64,000 nt of DNA from Mytilus trossulus (taxonomy: Eukaryota > Mollusca > Bivalvia > Mytilida > Mytilidae), in contig NC_086382.1 in assembly GCF_036588685.1 (NCBI RefSeq), forward strand, positions 73,009,999-73,073,998. The letters run 5' to 3'. The position numbers and the translations under genes were made by a program. The number at the start of each line of letters is the position of its first letter. Position 1 is the first letter of the stretch. The notes beneath the pieces were generated by a model that did not search any database, was not told the DNA's origin, and saw only the letters and a list, made by a program, of their open reading frames with translations. Shown one piece after another: positions 33,525 to 43,849 of this stretch.

Positions 33525-33735
33525 TTAAACGAAGGGGAAAAGTAAAATAACATAAAATGCCGATTTCCGAGGAAAACGTCAAAACGGAAAGTCCCTTCTC
33601 AAAAGTCAAAATCAAAAGCTCAAATGAATCAAACGAATGAATAAGAACTGTCATATTCCTGACTTGGTTAACGCATTTTCGTATGTAGACAATGGTGTTT
33701 AACACTTATTTTGATAGCTAGCTAAACCTTTAACA
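33525..33735 (+). repeat. Family T dispersed repeat
   Basis: GGGGAAAAGTAAAATAACAT, CGATTTCCGAGGAAAACGTC, GTCATATTCCTGACTTGG, GATAGCTAGCTAAACC. Confidence 0.75.
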
Positions 33736-34084
33736 TGTATATATTTCAGTTATTGGTTGTTTGCCTGTGAGAGAGCTTTCACATGTTTATATCTTTATTG
33801 TTTACGATGTTGGGATGTATTGATACTCATCCACGCCTGCTATTTTTTTTATTATTGCCCCCTGCTATGGTTTTTATTAGATTTCTTACAACCACTGTTT
33901 TTGCCCTGTGTTTGTTATACATGTCAGTTTTGTTATATTAGTCCATACGTCGGGCCTTTTATTACAGTTTTTGTAAGAGTTCTTTACTGCACTCCTTATT
34001 ATTCCCTATTCCGTAACTGTGATCCTCATTCAATGTTACAACCTCCGGTCTTTTGTATTGATCCTATACCCTTATTAAATTATC
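33736..34084 (+). other. Probable 5' untranslated part of the 34-37 kb PLE
   Basis: The frame of the element is closed by TAA at 34076 and the first ATG is at 34085. The preceding sequence has a different open frame (33757-34131) that is hydrophobic and aromatic with no domain I recognise. I take this as the leader or pseudo-LTR of the element. Confidence 0.35.
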
Positions 34085-37000
34085 ATGATTTTACGGAATG
34101 GAAAAAATATTATCAACAACACAACTTCTAGGTTATCTACGTGCATAAATAAACGTATTGGTAATGCCACTACAGCCAGATTATTTAACAAAAATGCACG
34201 TGGATATCCACAAATTTTCCCGTGCAATGCCAAAAAATGACTAACTTGTTTTAGATTAACTTCTCAAAATACTATAAGGTCAACAGTGAACGGGAGAACC
34301 TTTTCGCTCTCCTTTTCCTGTGATATTACCTGAAAAACTCAAAACCTAATATATGTGGTAACTTGAACCCAACCTAAGTGTGGTATTCAATATGTTGGAC
34401 AGACGGGACGAGAGTATTTCAGAAGAAATCAAGAACATCTGTACCGCTTTCGTAGACCCAAAAAATTCAAAAGTTTAGTATATCAGCATTTAGATAAGCA
34501 TAATCATAATCTGAAATATATAAAATTCCAACCGCTCGAAACCGTTCAAAAACAACCAGGAGAATCACACAAGCAATTTGAAAAATCACGCGAAGTTCGC
34601 GAATTGTTTTGGATAAAAAGACTTCAAACAGCTTATCCTCTCGGTCTAAATGATAAAATATTAGGGCAGGGGAACATATCTAAAACTCATATCGATGTCA
34701 TTAATATTGTTGATAAACGACTTAGAAATAATAGGTCTCATGGTAAACGCAAGAACCGCAATCAACGTATTAAACATCGTATAAATTATACACTTGCTGA
34801 TCTGTTATCTATAATAAAGAATAATGGCAGACATCAAGTATTATGCAAACTGGGTCAGATACCTATAAGTAAATTATATGCTATTTTTCTTGAGTGTGAT
34901 AAAATTTCTTTTTTTAGCCCATTTTATGAATACACCCGTATTATTACAGCCTTTTGTCATCACAGGCTTTTTCCTATTATTGATAAACCTGAAAATCGTA
35001 AACGACATTTTCTCAAATTAAAATATATAAATAGAGGTATTGATTTTATTAATTTGTCTAGCATATTCAATGACTCTTCTGTCTATAGCTTAATACCTCC
35101 ATATTTTGATAATATAGAACAACCCATTATTTCGTATTCTTATAAAAAACCGAGCAGAAATTTGATTTTCAATTATACGTCAATTACAACAGACGTCAAT
35201 ATAGAAAATAATGTTCCTTCCACTTGAGATTGCGAAACATCTAGTTTTAAATATGTTCCCTATGGTCATGTTATCACAGGAGACCTCAACATAGTCGATG
35301 ACCGTGAAGTCATAACTTTTCTAAAGAAAGGACCGAAATACCGTCCTCCATCTACAATAGATTGGAAACAGTGTCGTCAGGTCATTAAAGACGCTCTGTC
35401 TGCCTATTGTAAAAATTGGTGCAAACGTGAAAAATCCGATAAAAAATCTTTAGACAGTTATTTGAATAAAATTATGAATACTGTTGATATTCGAATATCT
35501 CATTTAGAAAACAATTCTGAAATTAATAATAGGAACCATGATATACCCATTTCTAGAATAAAAAACAAACTCAAGGTACTCGCAGAGCGGTTTGTGCTCG
35601 TACCGGCAGACAAGGCAGCAAATAATGTAGTGGTGGTGTGACGCATATACTACACGAAAGTTCTTCAAAACGAAATAATAAATTCCTCTACATTCAGGTC
35701 AGTGCGCACCACAGAGAGTCAAATCGTTAACAAGCATACCACTGCCACTGCCCAGCTTAAAGCATCTTCCGAACATTTGAAAGTCCCTACCATGTACTGG
35801 TTACCGAAATTACACAAAAAACCATTTAAATTCCGTTTCATCTCCGCTTCGAGTAAGTGTTCTACTACTAATCTATCAGTGCTTCTAACCACCTCCCTAA
35901 CTACTATCAAAGAACTGGTTATTAACTTTTGTAATAAAGCTTATGAAAATAATGGTATTAATTATTTTTGGAGTGTTAAAAACTCTTTAGAGGTTTTAGA
36001 TAAAATACATGCTTTCAATGGTCCTTACAATTCTGTTGACAGTTATGATTTTTCTACTCTGTACACTACACTTCCACACAATCTTATAAAGAAAAAGTTT
36101 TTGTATTTGATAAAATGGTCTTTCGAAAAATCTCATTGTAATTTTATTTGCTGTAACTCGTTTAAGGCCTTTTTCTGTAACGAAAAAGGAAAGTATGCTA
36201 GATACACTTACTGGAAATGTGAGGATATGATTGAAGCTTTAAACTTTCTGCTTGATAACATTTATGTACGTTTCGGCGATAAAGTGTATCGTCAGGTAGT
36301 AGGTATTCCTATGGGCACCAACTGTGCCCCTTTAATAGCAGATTTATTTCTATATTGCTATGAATCTCAGTTTATGACCAAACTCTGTAAAGACCCATCA
36401 TTGTTACATTTGGTTGATACATTCAAAAATACCTACCGTTATCTCGATGATATTTTTTCGTTGAATAATCCAGAGTTCTTTAAATATACTTCAGAAATTT
36501 ACCCAAACGAACTTACTTTAACTAAATCTAACATAAACAGCAGCAGTTGTCCTTTTCTAGATTTAGACATTTCAATTTCAAACGGGAAACTTCACACTAA
36601 AATTTACGACAAAAGAGACGATTTTTCATTTCCTATTGTTAATTTTCCTTTTTTAGACGGCGATGTGCCTTTGGCTCCATCATACGGTGTTTATATATCG
36701 CAACTCGTTCGGTTTGCCCGTGTGTGTTCTGATGTCATAGATTTTAACGAACGTAATCAATGCATCACTGGTAAATTGTTGTGTCAGGGATTTCGATACC
36801 ATAAATTACTTAAAACTTTTACTAAATTCTTTCATAGATACAAAGATTTGATTAGTAAATTTGGCTATACCTGTAGAAAGCTTATTAAAAATGGTATTTC
36901 TCATCCTAAATTTTATGGTAATATTGTACTTAAAGCGAGGAAATCACTATGTGATCCTTGTAAACTCATCGAACCTTTAAACAAACTTATAAGTAAGGGT

Positions 37001-37090
37001 TATCGTACCAATATTGTAATTAGATCTCTGAATATAGTTCACATTGGCACTAATATTGATTTTGTCATTAGCAAATTAAAACATAACTAA
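34085..37090 (+). CDS. Naiad-type Penelope-like element with five in-frame UGA (candidate selenoprotein retrotransposon)
   Basis: From ATG 34085 to TAA 37088 one frame of 1002 codons is interrupted only by TGA at codons 52, 83, 94, 381 and 519. There is no TAA, TAG or frameshift. GIY-YIG endonuclease: CGIQYVGQTGREYF (99-112) and a His-rich segment (QHLDKHNH). CxC linker: PST-UGA-DCETSS (378-387), then YGHVITGDLNIVDD. Reverse transcriptase: MYWLPKLHKKPFKFRFI, YDFSTLYT with catalytic Asp 655, VVGIPMGTNCAPLIADLF, YRYLDDIFSLNN with Asp 788/789, YDKRDDFSFPIVNFPF. The N-terminal endonuclease and CxC define the Naiad clade, which moves by target-primed reverse transcription. Each UGA sits at a Cys-type position; four align with Cys codons of copy B. 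Multi-selenocysteine Naiads are known from spiders and clams, so I read the UGAs as selenocysteine. A decayed ORF is less likely but possible. Confidence 0.85.
34238..34240 (+). other. Candidate selenocysteine codon 1 (residue 52)
   Basis: TGA in CNAKK-U-LTC, forming a U-x-x-C pair just before the endonuclease. Copy B has no clear counterpart here. Confidence 0.6.
34331..34333 (+). other. Candidate selenocysteine codon 2 (residue 83)
   Basis: TGA in CDIT-U-KTQNLIY. Copy B reads DLNCKSINVVY with TGT at 13849, aligning Cys with the UGA. Confidence 0.7.
34364..34366 (+). other. Candidate selenocysteine codon 3 (residue 94)
   Basis: TGA in YVVT-U-TQPKCGIQYVG, the first of the Cys pair in front of the GIY-YIG strand. 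Copy B reads YGLECNLC with TGC at 13882. The Cys pair belongs to the zinc-binding CCHH set known for PLE endonucleases. Confidence 0.7.
35225..35227 (+). other. Candidate selenocysteine codon 4 (residue 381), in the CxC motif
   Basis: TGA in PST-U-DCETSS, making the clade-defining CxC motif UxC. Copy B reads PDCTCASS with TGC at 14749. Confidence 0.75.
35639..35641 (+). other. Candidate selenocysteine codon 5 (residue 519)
   Basis: TGA in NNVVVV-U-RIYY, near the start of the reverse transcriptase. Copy B reads NNIVFVCKSHY with TGT at 15160. Confidence 0.75.
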
Positions 37091-37780
37091 ATTTCATTAT
37101 CTTTTGAGGCGAGATGTATAGGGGACACAGCCACGTTAACTTTTATTTCTATAGAAGTCGCTCTTCACTATACTACTACCTGTCGATACATTTATTTTTG
37201 GCATTGCACAAGTCATGTCTTCTTTGACTATTAATGACGTTAAAATACTAAATCCCTGTGATGTGTTTTAGTCGATTTTAGTCTCTGATGCATGATTTTT
37301 TACTATTAATTGGTTTTGGCTTTTAACTAGCTGTCAGTAACTGCGAGTACTCTCAAATCGTATTTTCTTGTTAATTCGACCTGTTGATACTGTTTATAAT
37401 GCTTTTTTGTCATTTTTTATTTATATGGATCTTGGCTGTATACCAGCTTTGATTATTTGTAATATCTTCAATTTTTCACTTATTCTTACAACATTTGTAT
37501 AAACTTCAAGATTATAAAAAACCGGTTTTTTTTCTAAAGTGAACATTGATTGGTTAAATATTTCTCAGTGTGTTTGAATTTGTTTGATAGCCTTTTGGTC
37601 ATGACTGTTTGTCTCTAATATTTAATTAACTGTGCATTTGTATTCAGATATCGCAGATCAAATTTATTCGTTCTTTGTGTAATCATACGTTTTTTGATTG
37701 AGTTAAGTCTGCTAATTGATATTTTATCGTATGTTTTTATATGTTGTGATGTTATGCTATTGTTTTAGGAAAAAGGGAGA
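37091..37780 (+). other. 3' untranslated part of the UGA-rich PLE
   Basis: T-rich sequence up to the family M copy at 37785. A selenocysteine insertion (SECIS) hairpin is expected here. The best shape by eye is at 37539-37577: GTGA, a 7-bp helix ACATTGA/TCAGTGT, an unpaired AAA 13 nt after GTGA, and TGA 3' of the helix. Its 3' TGA is three nucleotides out of register, so I do not call a SECIS. Confidence 0.35.
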
Positions 37781-37784
37781 AGGT

Positions 37785-38110
37785 TTGGGCCCATTAAAAC
37801 GTTTAATCCCGCTGCAAATGTTTGCACCTGTCCTAAGTCAGGAATCTGATGTACAGTAGTTGTCGTTTGTTTATGTAATATATACGTGTTTCTCGTTTCT
37901 CGTTTTGTTTATATAGATTAGACCGTTGGTTTTCCCTTTTGAATGGTTTTACACTAGTAATTTTGGGGCCCTTTATAGCTTGTTGTTCGGTGTGAGCCAA
38001 GGCTCCGTGTTGAAGGCCGTACTTTAACCTATAATGGTTTAATTTTTAAATTGTTATTTGGATGGAGAGTTGTCTCATTGGCACTCACACCACATCTTCC
38101 TATATCTATG
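37785..38110 (-). repeat. Family M dispersed repeat
   Basis: Reverse modules CACCTGTCCTAAGTCAGGAA, GGGGCCCTTTATAGCTTGTT, ATTGGCACTCACACCACATC. A (CA)n stretch follows at 38262-38289. Confidence 0.75.
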
Positions 38111-38562
38111 AGAGTTGCATAAAATTCAATGCCCTGTAAGCATTTAGAAAAGGTTCAAGTTTACAAACATGATGAAAAATAATACCAAAAACAGAAATTG
38201 AAGGCCACAGTATTTTAAAGCCTATGGTTGGTTTTAGTAAGGTTTTTTAAGAATACTCCTACACACACACACACTTACACACACACACCGTATTAATCTA
38301 TCTTCGAAATCGGTAATTTTGTAAAAACAATATAAGACCGTAAATCTTTTTTCAATGTATAATTGATCTCAATTTTTTTTTCTTAAGTGTTGTAAAACTT
38401 CTGCTTTTAAAATCAAACGAGACAACCGCAAAAATTATTAATTTGTGTTATCCATTTTTTACAAATTAAAAGAAATGTAAAAATAACAGGACAAGTAGTG
38501 AAAAACGGTTAATTCAACAGTAACGTTTGGCGCGAATTGTTTGACTTTTTTAAAAAGGCCAC

Positions 38563-39696
38563 ATATATGTAACACTCCCAAATGTGTCCTTCCCCCCAAA
38601 TGTGTCCGATTTCCCCAAACGTGTCTTTTCTCCCTAAACGTGTCCGAAATGTTCAATATTCCCCAAACGTGTCCGAATTCATAACCCCCAAACGTGTCCG
38701 ATAATTGTTATTTGCCAAAACGTGTCCAATATTTAACGCCAGAACGTTTCATGTCTATTAGCGTTAATACATGTATCTCCTAAATAAAACCGCTGATGGG
38801 GACACAGGTGACAAAGTTTTCATTTAATAGCTTTAGTTAATTAAATGTAGGTTTTTAATGAATATCATATTTCAAAATTTAATCTGTAATTGTTAATTAA
38901 TTTTTGACTGAAATTGCTTCTTGATCAGTTGCAAGTATTTCAAACGCATTAAGAGCGAATCTGCACATAGTTAAAGAGTTGAATTAATCGGTTACTTTGT
39001 AAATTATTTTGTACTTATAAACTGCAATGATGTGTTTTAAATTTATCCGAGTATTGCCTGGCGGGAGTTAAGCAGCATTTTTTTTTTTAACTTTTGTAAA
39101 AATCATAAACTGGTTATCCCTTTTTTTTAATAAATTTTAGGTTTCCAGCATCACTAAAGACACACGAGCAAGAGACATAACGTCCAGTGCCAAATATTTC
39201 ATGTTTTATAGATTCTTTTTATCAATATGAATGTTATGTGATCAACGCCGGTTATTAGTGGTTACCGTAATTACAAATTTAATTTGTACTGTTTTAATTT
39301 GCAGAGAAAGGGACACTTTCATCCGTTTGCTGTACAGTTTAACTAAACATGTTTGCTTACAATTTACATACGACATAGCCGAAATGACGCCCCCCACTTT
39401 TACCCAGTTTTTTTTGCCGGTTTAAAAAAGTACCTTATCTATATTTTTAATGAAATGGTAAAATTAGTATATGGAATAGCAATAACCAAATAACGCTTGA
39501 TATGGACACGTTTTTGGGATTGGACACGTTTGGGGGTTTGTTGAAAATTGACACGTTTGGGCGTTTATACAAATCACACGCTTTGACGATGTTTTTAACT
39601 AGACATGTTTTGCAGTTCAGTGACGTCAATGTGGACACGTTTGGGGGAATCGGACACGTTTGGGGTGAAGGACACGTTTCTGAGTGTTACATATAT
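38563..39696. mobile_element. Foldback element with tandem CCCCAAACGTGTCC motifs in its arms
   Basis: The outer ends are inverted repeats ATATATGTAACACTC (38563-38577 and 39682-39696). The left arm (to about 38735) has seven CCCAAACGTGTCC-like motifs. The right arm (from about 39500) has about eight GGACACGTTTGGGG motifs in opposite orientation. The 0.75 kb centre encodes nothing I recognise. Confidence 0.75.
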
Positions 39697-40620
39697 ACCA
39701 AGGCAATTTTCAAAATACGTGTTTCTCAATCTTTTGGTTTTTTTTCTCTGTGGTGCTTTGCTCTTGCTGTTCTTTTCTATCTTTCTATATAATTGTGATG
39801 AAGTTTTTGATTAGACATAATTTGTGATTGACTATCTTTTCTTGATTTACAAGACATATCCTTGACATGCCACAAAACTGGCGGGTTTAGACTTAATATA
39901 AAATACAAAAAAAAAAAGAATCATAACAAACTAACACATATTGTCAATAAGATACCAAGGGTCTTCATAATGTCAGTTTTAGTGAACTTTTTATTGAGAC
40001 AAAAATTTTAGATGGACATTTTTAAACAGGAAATTTGGTGACCTACCATACAAAGTTTAGGTACAGTTTTAGAAGACTAAGATAAAGCTGCTTACAAGAT
40101 AGCTATTTTACTGAAGATTTTAACGGTTAGGTTGAAGTTTTCTTTTCGAAGATTTAACCGGGTAACAGTTACATCGTTATTTGATATACTGTTACGTTTT
40201 CAGGAATGAACATCCATGGCTCTTAAGGTGGTACCAAACACTACAGGGAGATAACTCTGTGAAATCAGCTAGACGTTTGAATTACGTTGTGTGTAAAGGA
40301 ATATTAAGCTTCCCAATGATCAAAACTCGTAATTAGTCAAACTGATATATAAACAGTGTAATTTTTCTGATAAAATGGTTAGTTAAAATTTTTTGAAATT
40401 TGTATATATTTTGTCGAAGGGTCAAAGTAAATACTTTGTTAAAATCTATGAAAATTAATCGAGGCAAATTAGTTTTGGTGTTAAATACCCCTTAAGTGAA
40501 AACTAAAATTCTGAAGGCGCTAGAAGTTATTTATCTACCTTAGTGAAGTATTTATATAGAAATATGAATAAGTATAATTCTTCTAGCATTTTCAAAAGTT
40601 TTTTTCAGAATTGAGATGTA
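39697..40620. other. Interval with probable dispersed repeat, no gene
   Basis: 39870-39890 has a short family G motif (CATGCCACAAAACTGG). From about 40214 GGTGGTACCAAACACTACAG starts a block I believe is a dispersed mussel repeat. No ORF. Confidence 0.35.
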
Positions 40621-40624
40621 GTCA

Positions 40625-40800
40625 AAACCAGGTTTAATCCATCATGTTCTACGATGTATAATTCCTGTTCCCAAGTCAGTAATATGAAAGTTATTCATTT
40701 GATGTGTTTCAGATTTTATTTTTTCCATGTAATGAGGGACTTTCAATTTTGAATGTTTCTCCAAGTTAAGTATTTTTGTTATTTTACTTCAAATCGGAGA
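40625..40800 (-). repeat. Family T dispersed repeat
   Basis: Reverse modules CAAAACCAGGTTTAATCC, CCCAAGTCAGTAATATG, GAGGGACTTTCAATTTTGAA. A further, weaker copy follows at 41220-41365. Confidence 0.65.
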
Positions 40801-41664
40801 TCAAATTATGTAGGTTTAAGAATGTTGATGTAAATCCAAGGCCTTCAACGATTAGCAAAACTATACATTATTTTCTCTCACGATAAAAAAAAAACAACGT
40901 TGCTTGATCTTTCAAGACCAATTTGTATAATAGATCAAGAGACTTTCTTTTGAAACGATATTATTGAACCTTTTTAGGGAATACGGTTTATTTTAACTGT
41001 ACTATATGACAAACAAAATTTAGTTCAAATATATCATGATTTATTAAAATGTTAATATCGAGTTTTGCTTAATGATCACATGTAACTAGTACTGAATTAT
41101 ATAGTCTTAACCTTAGTAAACAGAATTATTATAAAGGTTGAACTGACAGATGTTTAATTTTTTTATTAATGTTTTCCTCCTGATGGTAAAACAACGAACA
41201 GTTTTTCATATCTTGCTGTTGACGTTGCTGCCCGAACCTAGTCAGGATTACGACATTTGTTATCAATTCGTTTGATGTTTGAGCTTTTTATTTTGTCATT
41301 TTCTGAGGAACCTTTCTTTTAGAATTTTCCCAGGAGTTCTGTATTTTATCTATTCAACTTTTTTGGCTTATTCTGTCAAAATATTGTTCTCGATTACTCG
41401 AATGACAGCCGTGAATAAATAACAAAAAACACTTTTAATAAAGCATAGAAAAGACGAAATGGGTTAAGTTGCTAAGATAATCTGTTTTCGAACACTTTTT
41501 TTCGAGGACAAGTTTTCGGAAAAAATAGGCAATCAAATGGTTAAAAATGATACATCATACCATATCAACAGCAAAATTGTATGATTATCATTTGTTCACA
41601 TAATGTAATGTGTGCGTATTTTAAAAGACACAACATGTTACTCGATGTTACTCGAACATTTTAA

Positions 41665-41789
41665 TTAAAGGAAAATAGAAACAAAACAAACATAACGTGA
41701 GTATGTAAAAATGTAACACGACCAGCATGCGCAGTTTAAACGGTTCCCATGCACAGTGTAACACATCTTCTCCCATCTTCTCCCACAAC
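41665..41789 (-). CDS. Candidate Cys-rich secreted protein, last exon
   Basis: The - strand reads a pyrimidine tract and GTTTGCAG|GT, then a 40-codon frame CGRRWEKMCYTVHGNRLNCA and CWSCYIF, ending VSIFL and TAA at 41665. It has six Cys in 26 residues with a C-x-C pair, a pattern of small disulfide-rich domains. It enters in phase 1, which matches the phase 1 exit of the exon at 42835-42906. Upstream exons (a signal peptide would be expected) were not found. The family is unknown to me; it could also be a decayed gene copy. Confidence 0.5.
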
Positions 41790-42089
41790 CTGCAAACAAA
41801 ATAGATAAATGAATTCATTTGTATATTAAACCCTTGAATTAAACATAGAATATAAGAACATTGCAACTATTGTTGTTTTTAGTCGGCAATAACATACCAA
41901 GCTGATATTTGTTTCTTTTCTTTAAGGGCAATTATTGTTTGTTATGATATTCAAACATTTCTTGCATTTTCGTTGATGGATACGTAGACAAAGACATGTC
42001 TAGAAATTGTGTAGTGATTGTATTTACTAATGACGTTGATGGGTATAGATCAATAACGGGAGGGATTGTGCCTGATATTCATATGATGA

Positions 42090-42545
42090 AGACATAATCT
42101 TTCAATCTTTCAACCAATCAGGAGCTGGCATGTCAGCAACTGCTTGTAGACTTTTGTTAATTTATTCATTTTTTTCATTTCGCTTAGCTTCTATTGTTAC
42201 CTTATATTACATCGCCGGACTCGGACTCCCTTTAAACTGTGTGTGTATTGTTGTGTGATTTTTTTTTCATTGGCTAGAGGTTTCAGTGTGGGGGTAGGGG
42301 AGATCTCACGAAAAACATGTTTAACCTCGCCGGATGTTTGCACCTGTCCCAAGTCAGGAGCCTCTGGCCTTTGTTAGTCTTGTATGATTTTTAATTTTAG
42401 TTCACTCATATATTTCCGAGTTTAGTATGACACACTGTAGTACTGCACAAATACATATTTTTTTAAGGGGCTAGCTGAGGCACGCCTTCAGTCAGGTTGT
42501 TGTCTCTTTGATACATTCAACATTTCCGTTTTCAATTTTATAACT
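42090..42545 (-). repeat. Family M dispersed repeat, long form
   Basis: Reverse of the 9685-10260 copy: CAGGAGCTGGCATGTCAGCA, TCGCCGGACTCGGACT, CCCAAGTCAGGAGCCTCTGG, GGCTAGCTGAGGCACGCC, GTTGTCTCTTTGATAC. It probably lies inside the last intron of the Cys-rich gene. Confidence 0.75.
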
Positions 42546-42599
42546 TATATTTAATTATCTAACTGGTACAACAATTGTCTGATTTTATGTACTTATAAT

Positions 42600-42830
42600 A
42601 TCGTTGATGGATATATAGACTAACTGGTCCAGGAATAATGTAGTGAGTGCATGTACTAATGTCGTTGATAGATATATAAAATTGAGAATGGAAATGGGGA
42701 ATGTGTCAAAGAGACAACAACCCGACCAAATAAAAAAAACAACAGCAGAAGGTCACTAACAGGTCTTCAATGTAGACTAGATTATTTAGTTATATCTACC
42801 TGGTCCAGGTATTGTAACTTACCTTATTAT
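42600..42830. repeat. Duplicated exon-flank blocks and a family M fragment
   Basis: A block CGTTGATGGATATATAGAC...GTACTAATGTCGTTGATAG (42603-42676) repeats one at 41974-42052. 42668-42775 is family M in + orientation (TGGAAATGGGGAATGTGTC). Confidence 0.5.
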
Positions 42831-42834
42831 CTAC

Positions 42835-42906
42835 CTGGTCTAGGAATTGTGGTGGTAGTTGTAGGTGCAGGAGTTGTCGTGTGACTTTTGCATCGTCCTT
42901 CTACAT
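42835..42906 (-). CDS. Candidate Cys-rich secreted protein, Thr/Pro linker exon
   Basis: Acceptor TTAATTCAG|AT at 42907 and donor CCAG|GTAGAT. It encodes VEGRCKSHTTTPAPTTTTTI and PRP, a mucin-like Thr/Pro linker probably O-glycosylated, phase 1 to 1. With the next exon it gives PRP-G-CGRRW. Exon-like relatives of the PGP|G donor region occur at 42800-42815 and near 42628 and 42000, so this exon has been duplicated locally. A better donor (AAG|GTAAGT) 13 bases further is excluded by an in-frame TAA. Confidence 0.5.
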
Positions 42907-42925
42907 CTGAATTAAAAAATATTAA

Positions 42926-43324
42926 CCTTGTACAAGCATGGGTAAGAAACATGGATGGTCTGTCCTTTTTGAAATAAAGTGGTGGTATTTTCATTCTTTG
43001 TAGAAAACTGTTAGAACAATAGCACTACTTATTTTGAACACCGATTTACCTTAAAAATATATATATCAAAGTGACACAGCGGTAACGATAAGATGGACCA
43101 GTCAGATGTATATGGTCATTCCTATCTTTACTTAATTCTAACCTTGAAGTTAGGTCGAGGTGATATAACTATGAGTTGATCTCAGAAACAGTCCTTTGCT
43201 TAGCGCAAATTTGCATTTCATTACCGCCAAAGAAACATATTTAATTTGCGCAACAAACCATGTTTTCAAGACGTATTTAAGTATTCCGATGCGCCAATAG
43301 TACAGATAAATATTATTAAATAAT
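42926..43324. other. Interval without recognised features
   Basis: The upstream exon(s) of the Cys-rich candidate should lie here or beyond. None is convincing. Confidence 0.3.
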
Positions 43325-43600
43325 AATAAATACCGATTTCCATGGAAAATTTAAATCGGACATTCCGTTTTCAAATGGCAAAATCAAAGGCTAAAACACA
43401 TCAAACGAATTGAAAATAACTATCATATTCCTTATGTAGAAAATAGTGAATTGTAATTGTTCTATAGCTAGCTAAATTTCTCACTTGTATGAAAATCGTC
43501 TAAAATTTCCTTTTATTGTCCATACTGTGTGTAAAAACAAACAGATTTAATAAAAACTAATGTGCAAAATAGGTACAGAAGTCAACATCCTGTTATGATC
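43325..43600 (+). repeat. Family T dispersed repeat
   Basis: CGATTTCCATGGAAAATTTA, TTCAAATGGCAAAATCAAAG, CTATAGCTAGCTAAATTTC, CTCACTTGTATGAAAATCG. Confidence 0.7.
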
Positions 43601-43849
43601 TTACTCACAATAAACACAAACAAATAAATCAACAGAGCAAAACAAATTAGCATATAGACAAAATATAAATAAAACTAAAATGCAAAAAATGACCACAGCA
43701 CAACCACACATTGGACGGGATGCAGAAGTACTGAGCCACGCATAAAGGATAATACCAAAATGAACTGAACAGTTATATAAGGTAAATAATTTACACAGAC
43801 AAATAAAAGTACACTGCAATAGGTAATAAAGACGATACTCAACAGACTA

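Noticed and set aside
33757-34131. 124-codon hydrophobic frame before the UGA-rich PLE
   Set aside because: No recognisable domain; it overlaps the PLE start in another frame and looks like leader sequence.
37234-37262. ATGA...AAA...TGAT string as a SECIS element
   Set aside because: The sequence between the motifs does not form the required helix, and the 3' spacing is too short.
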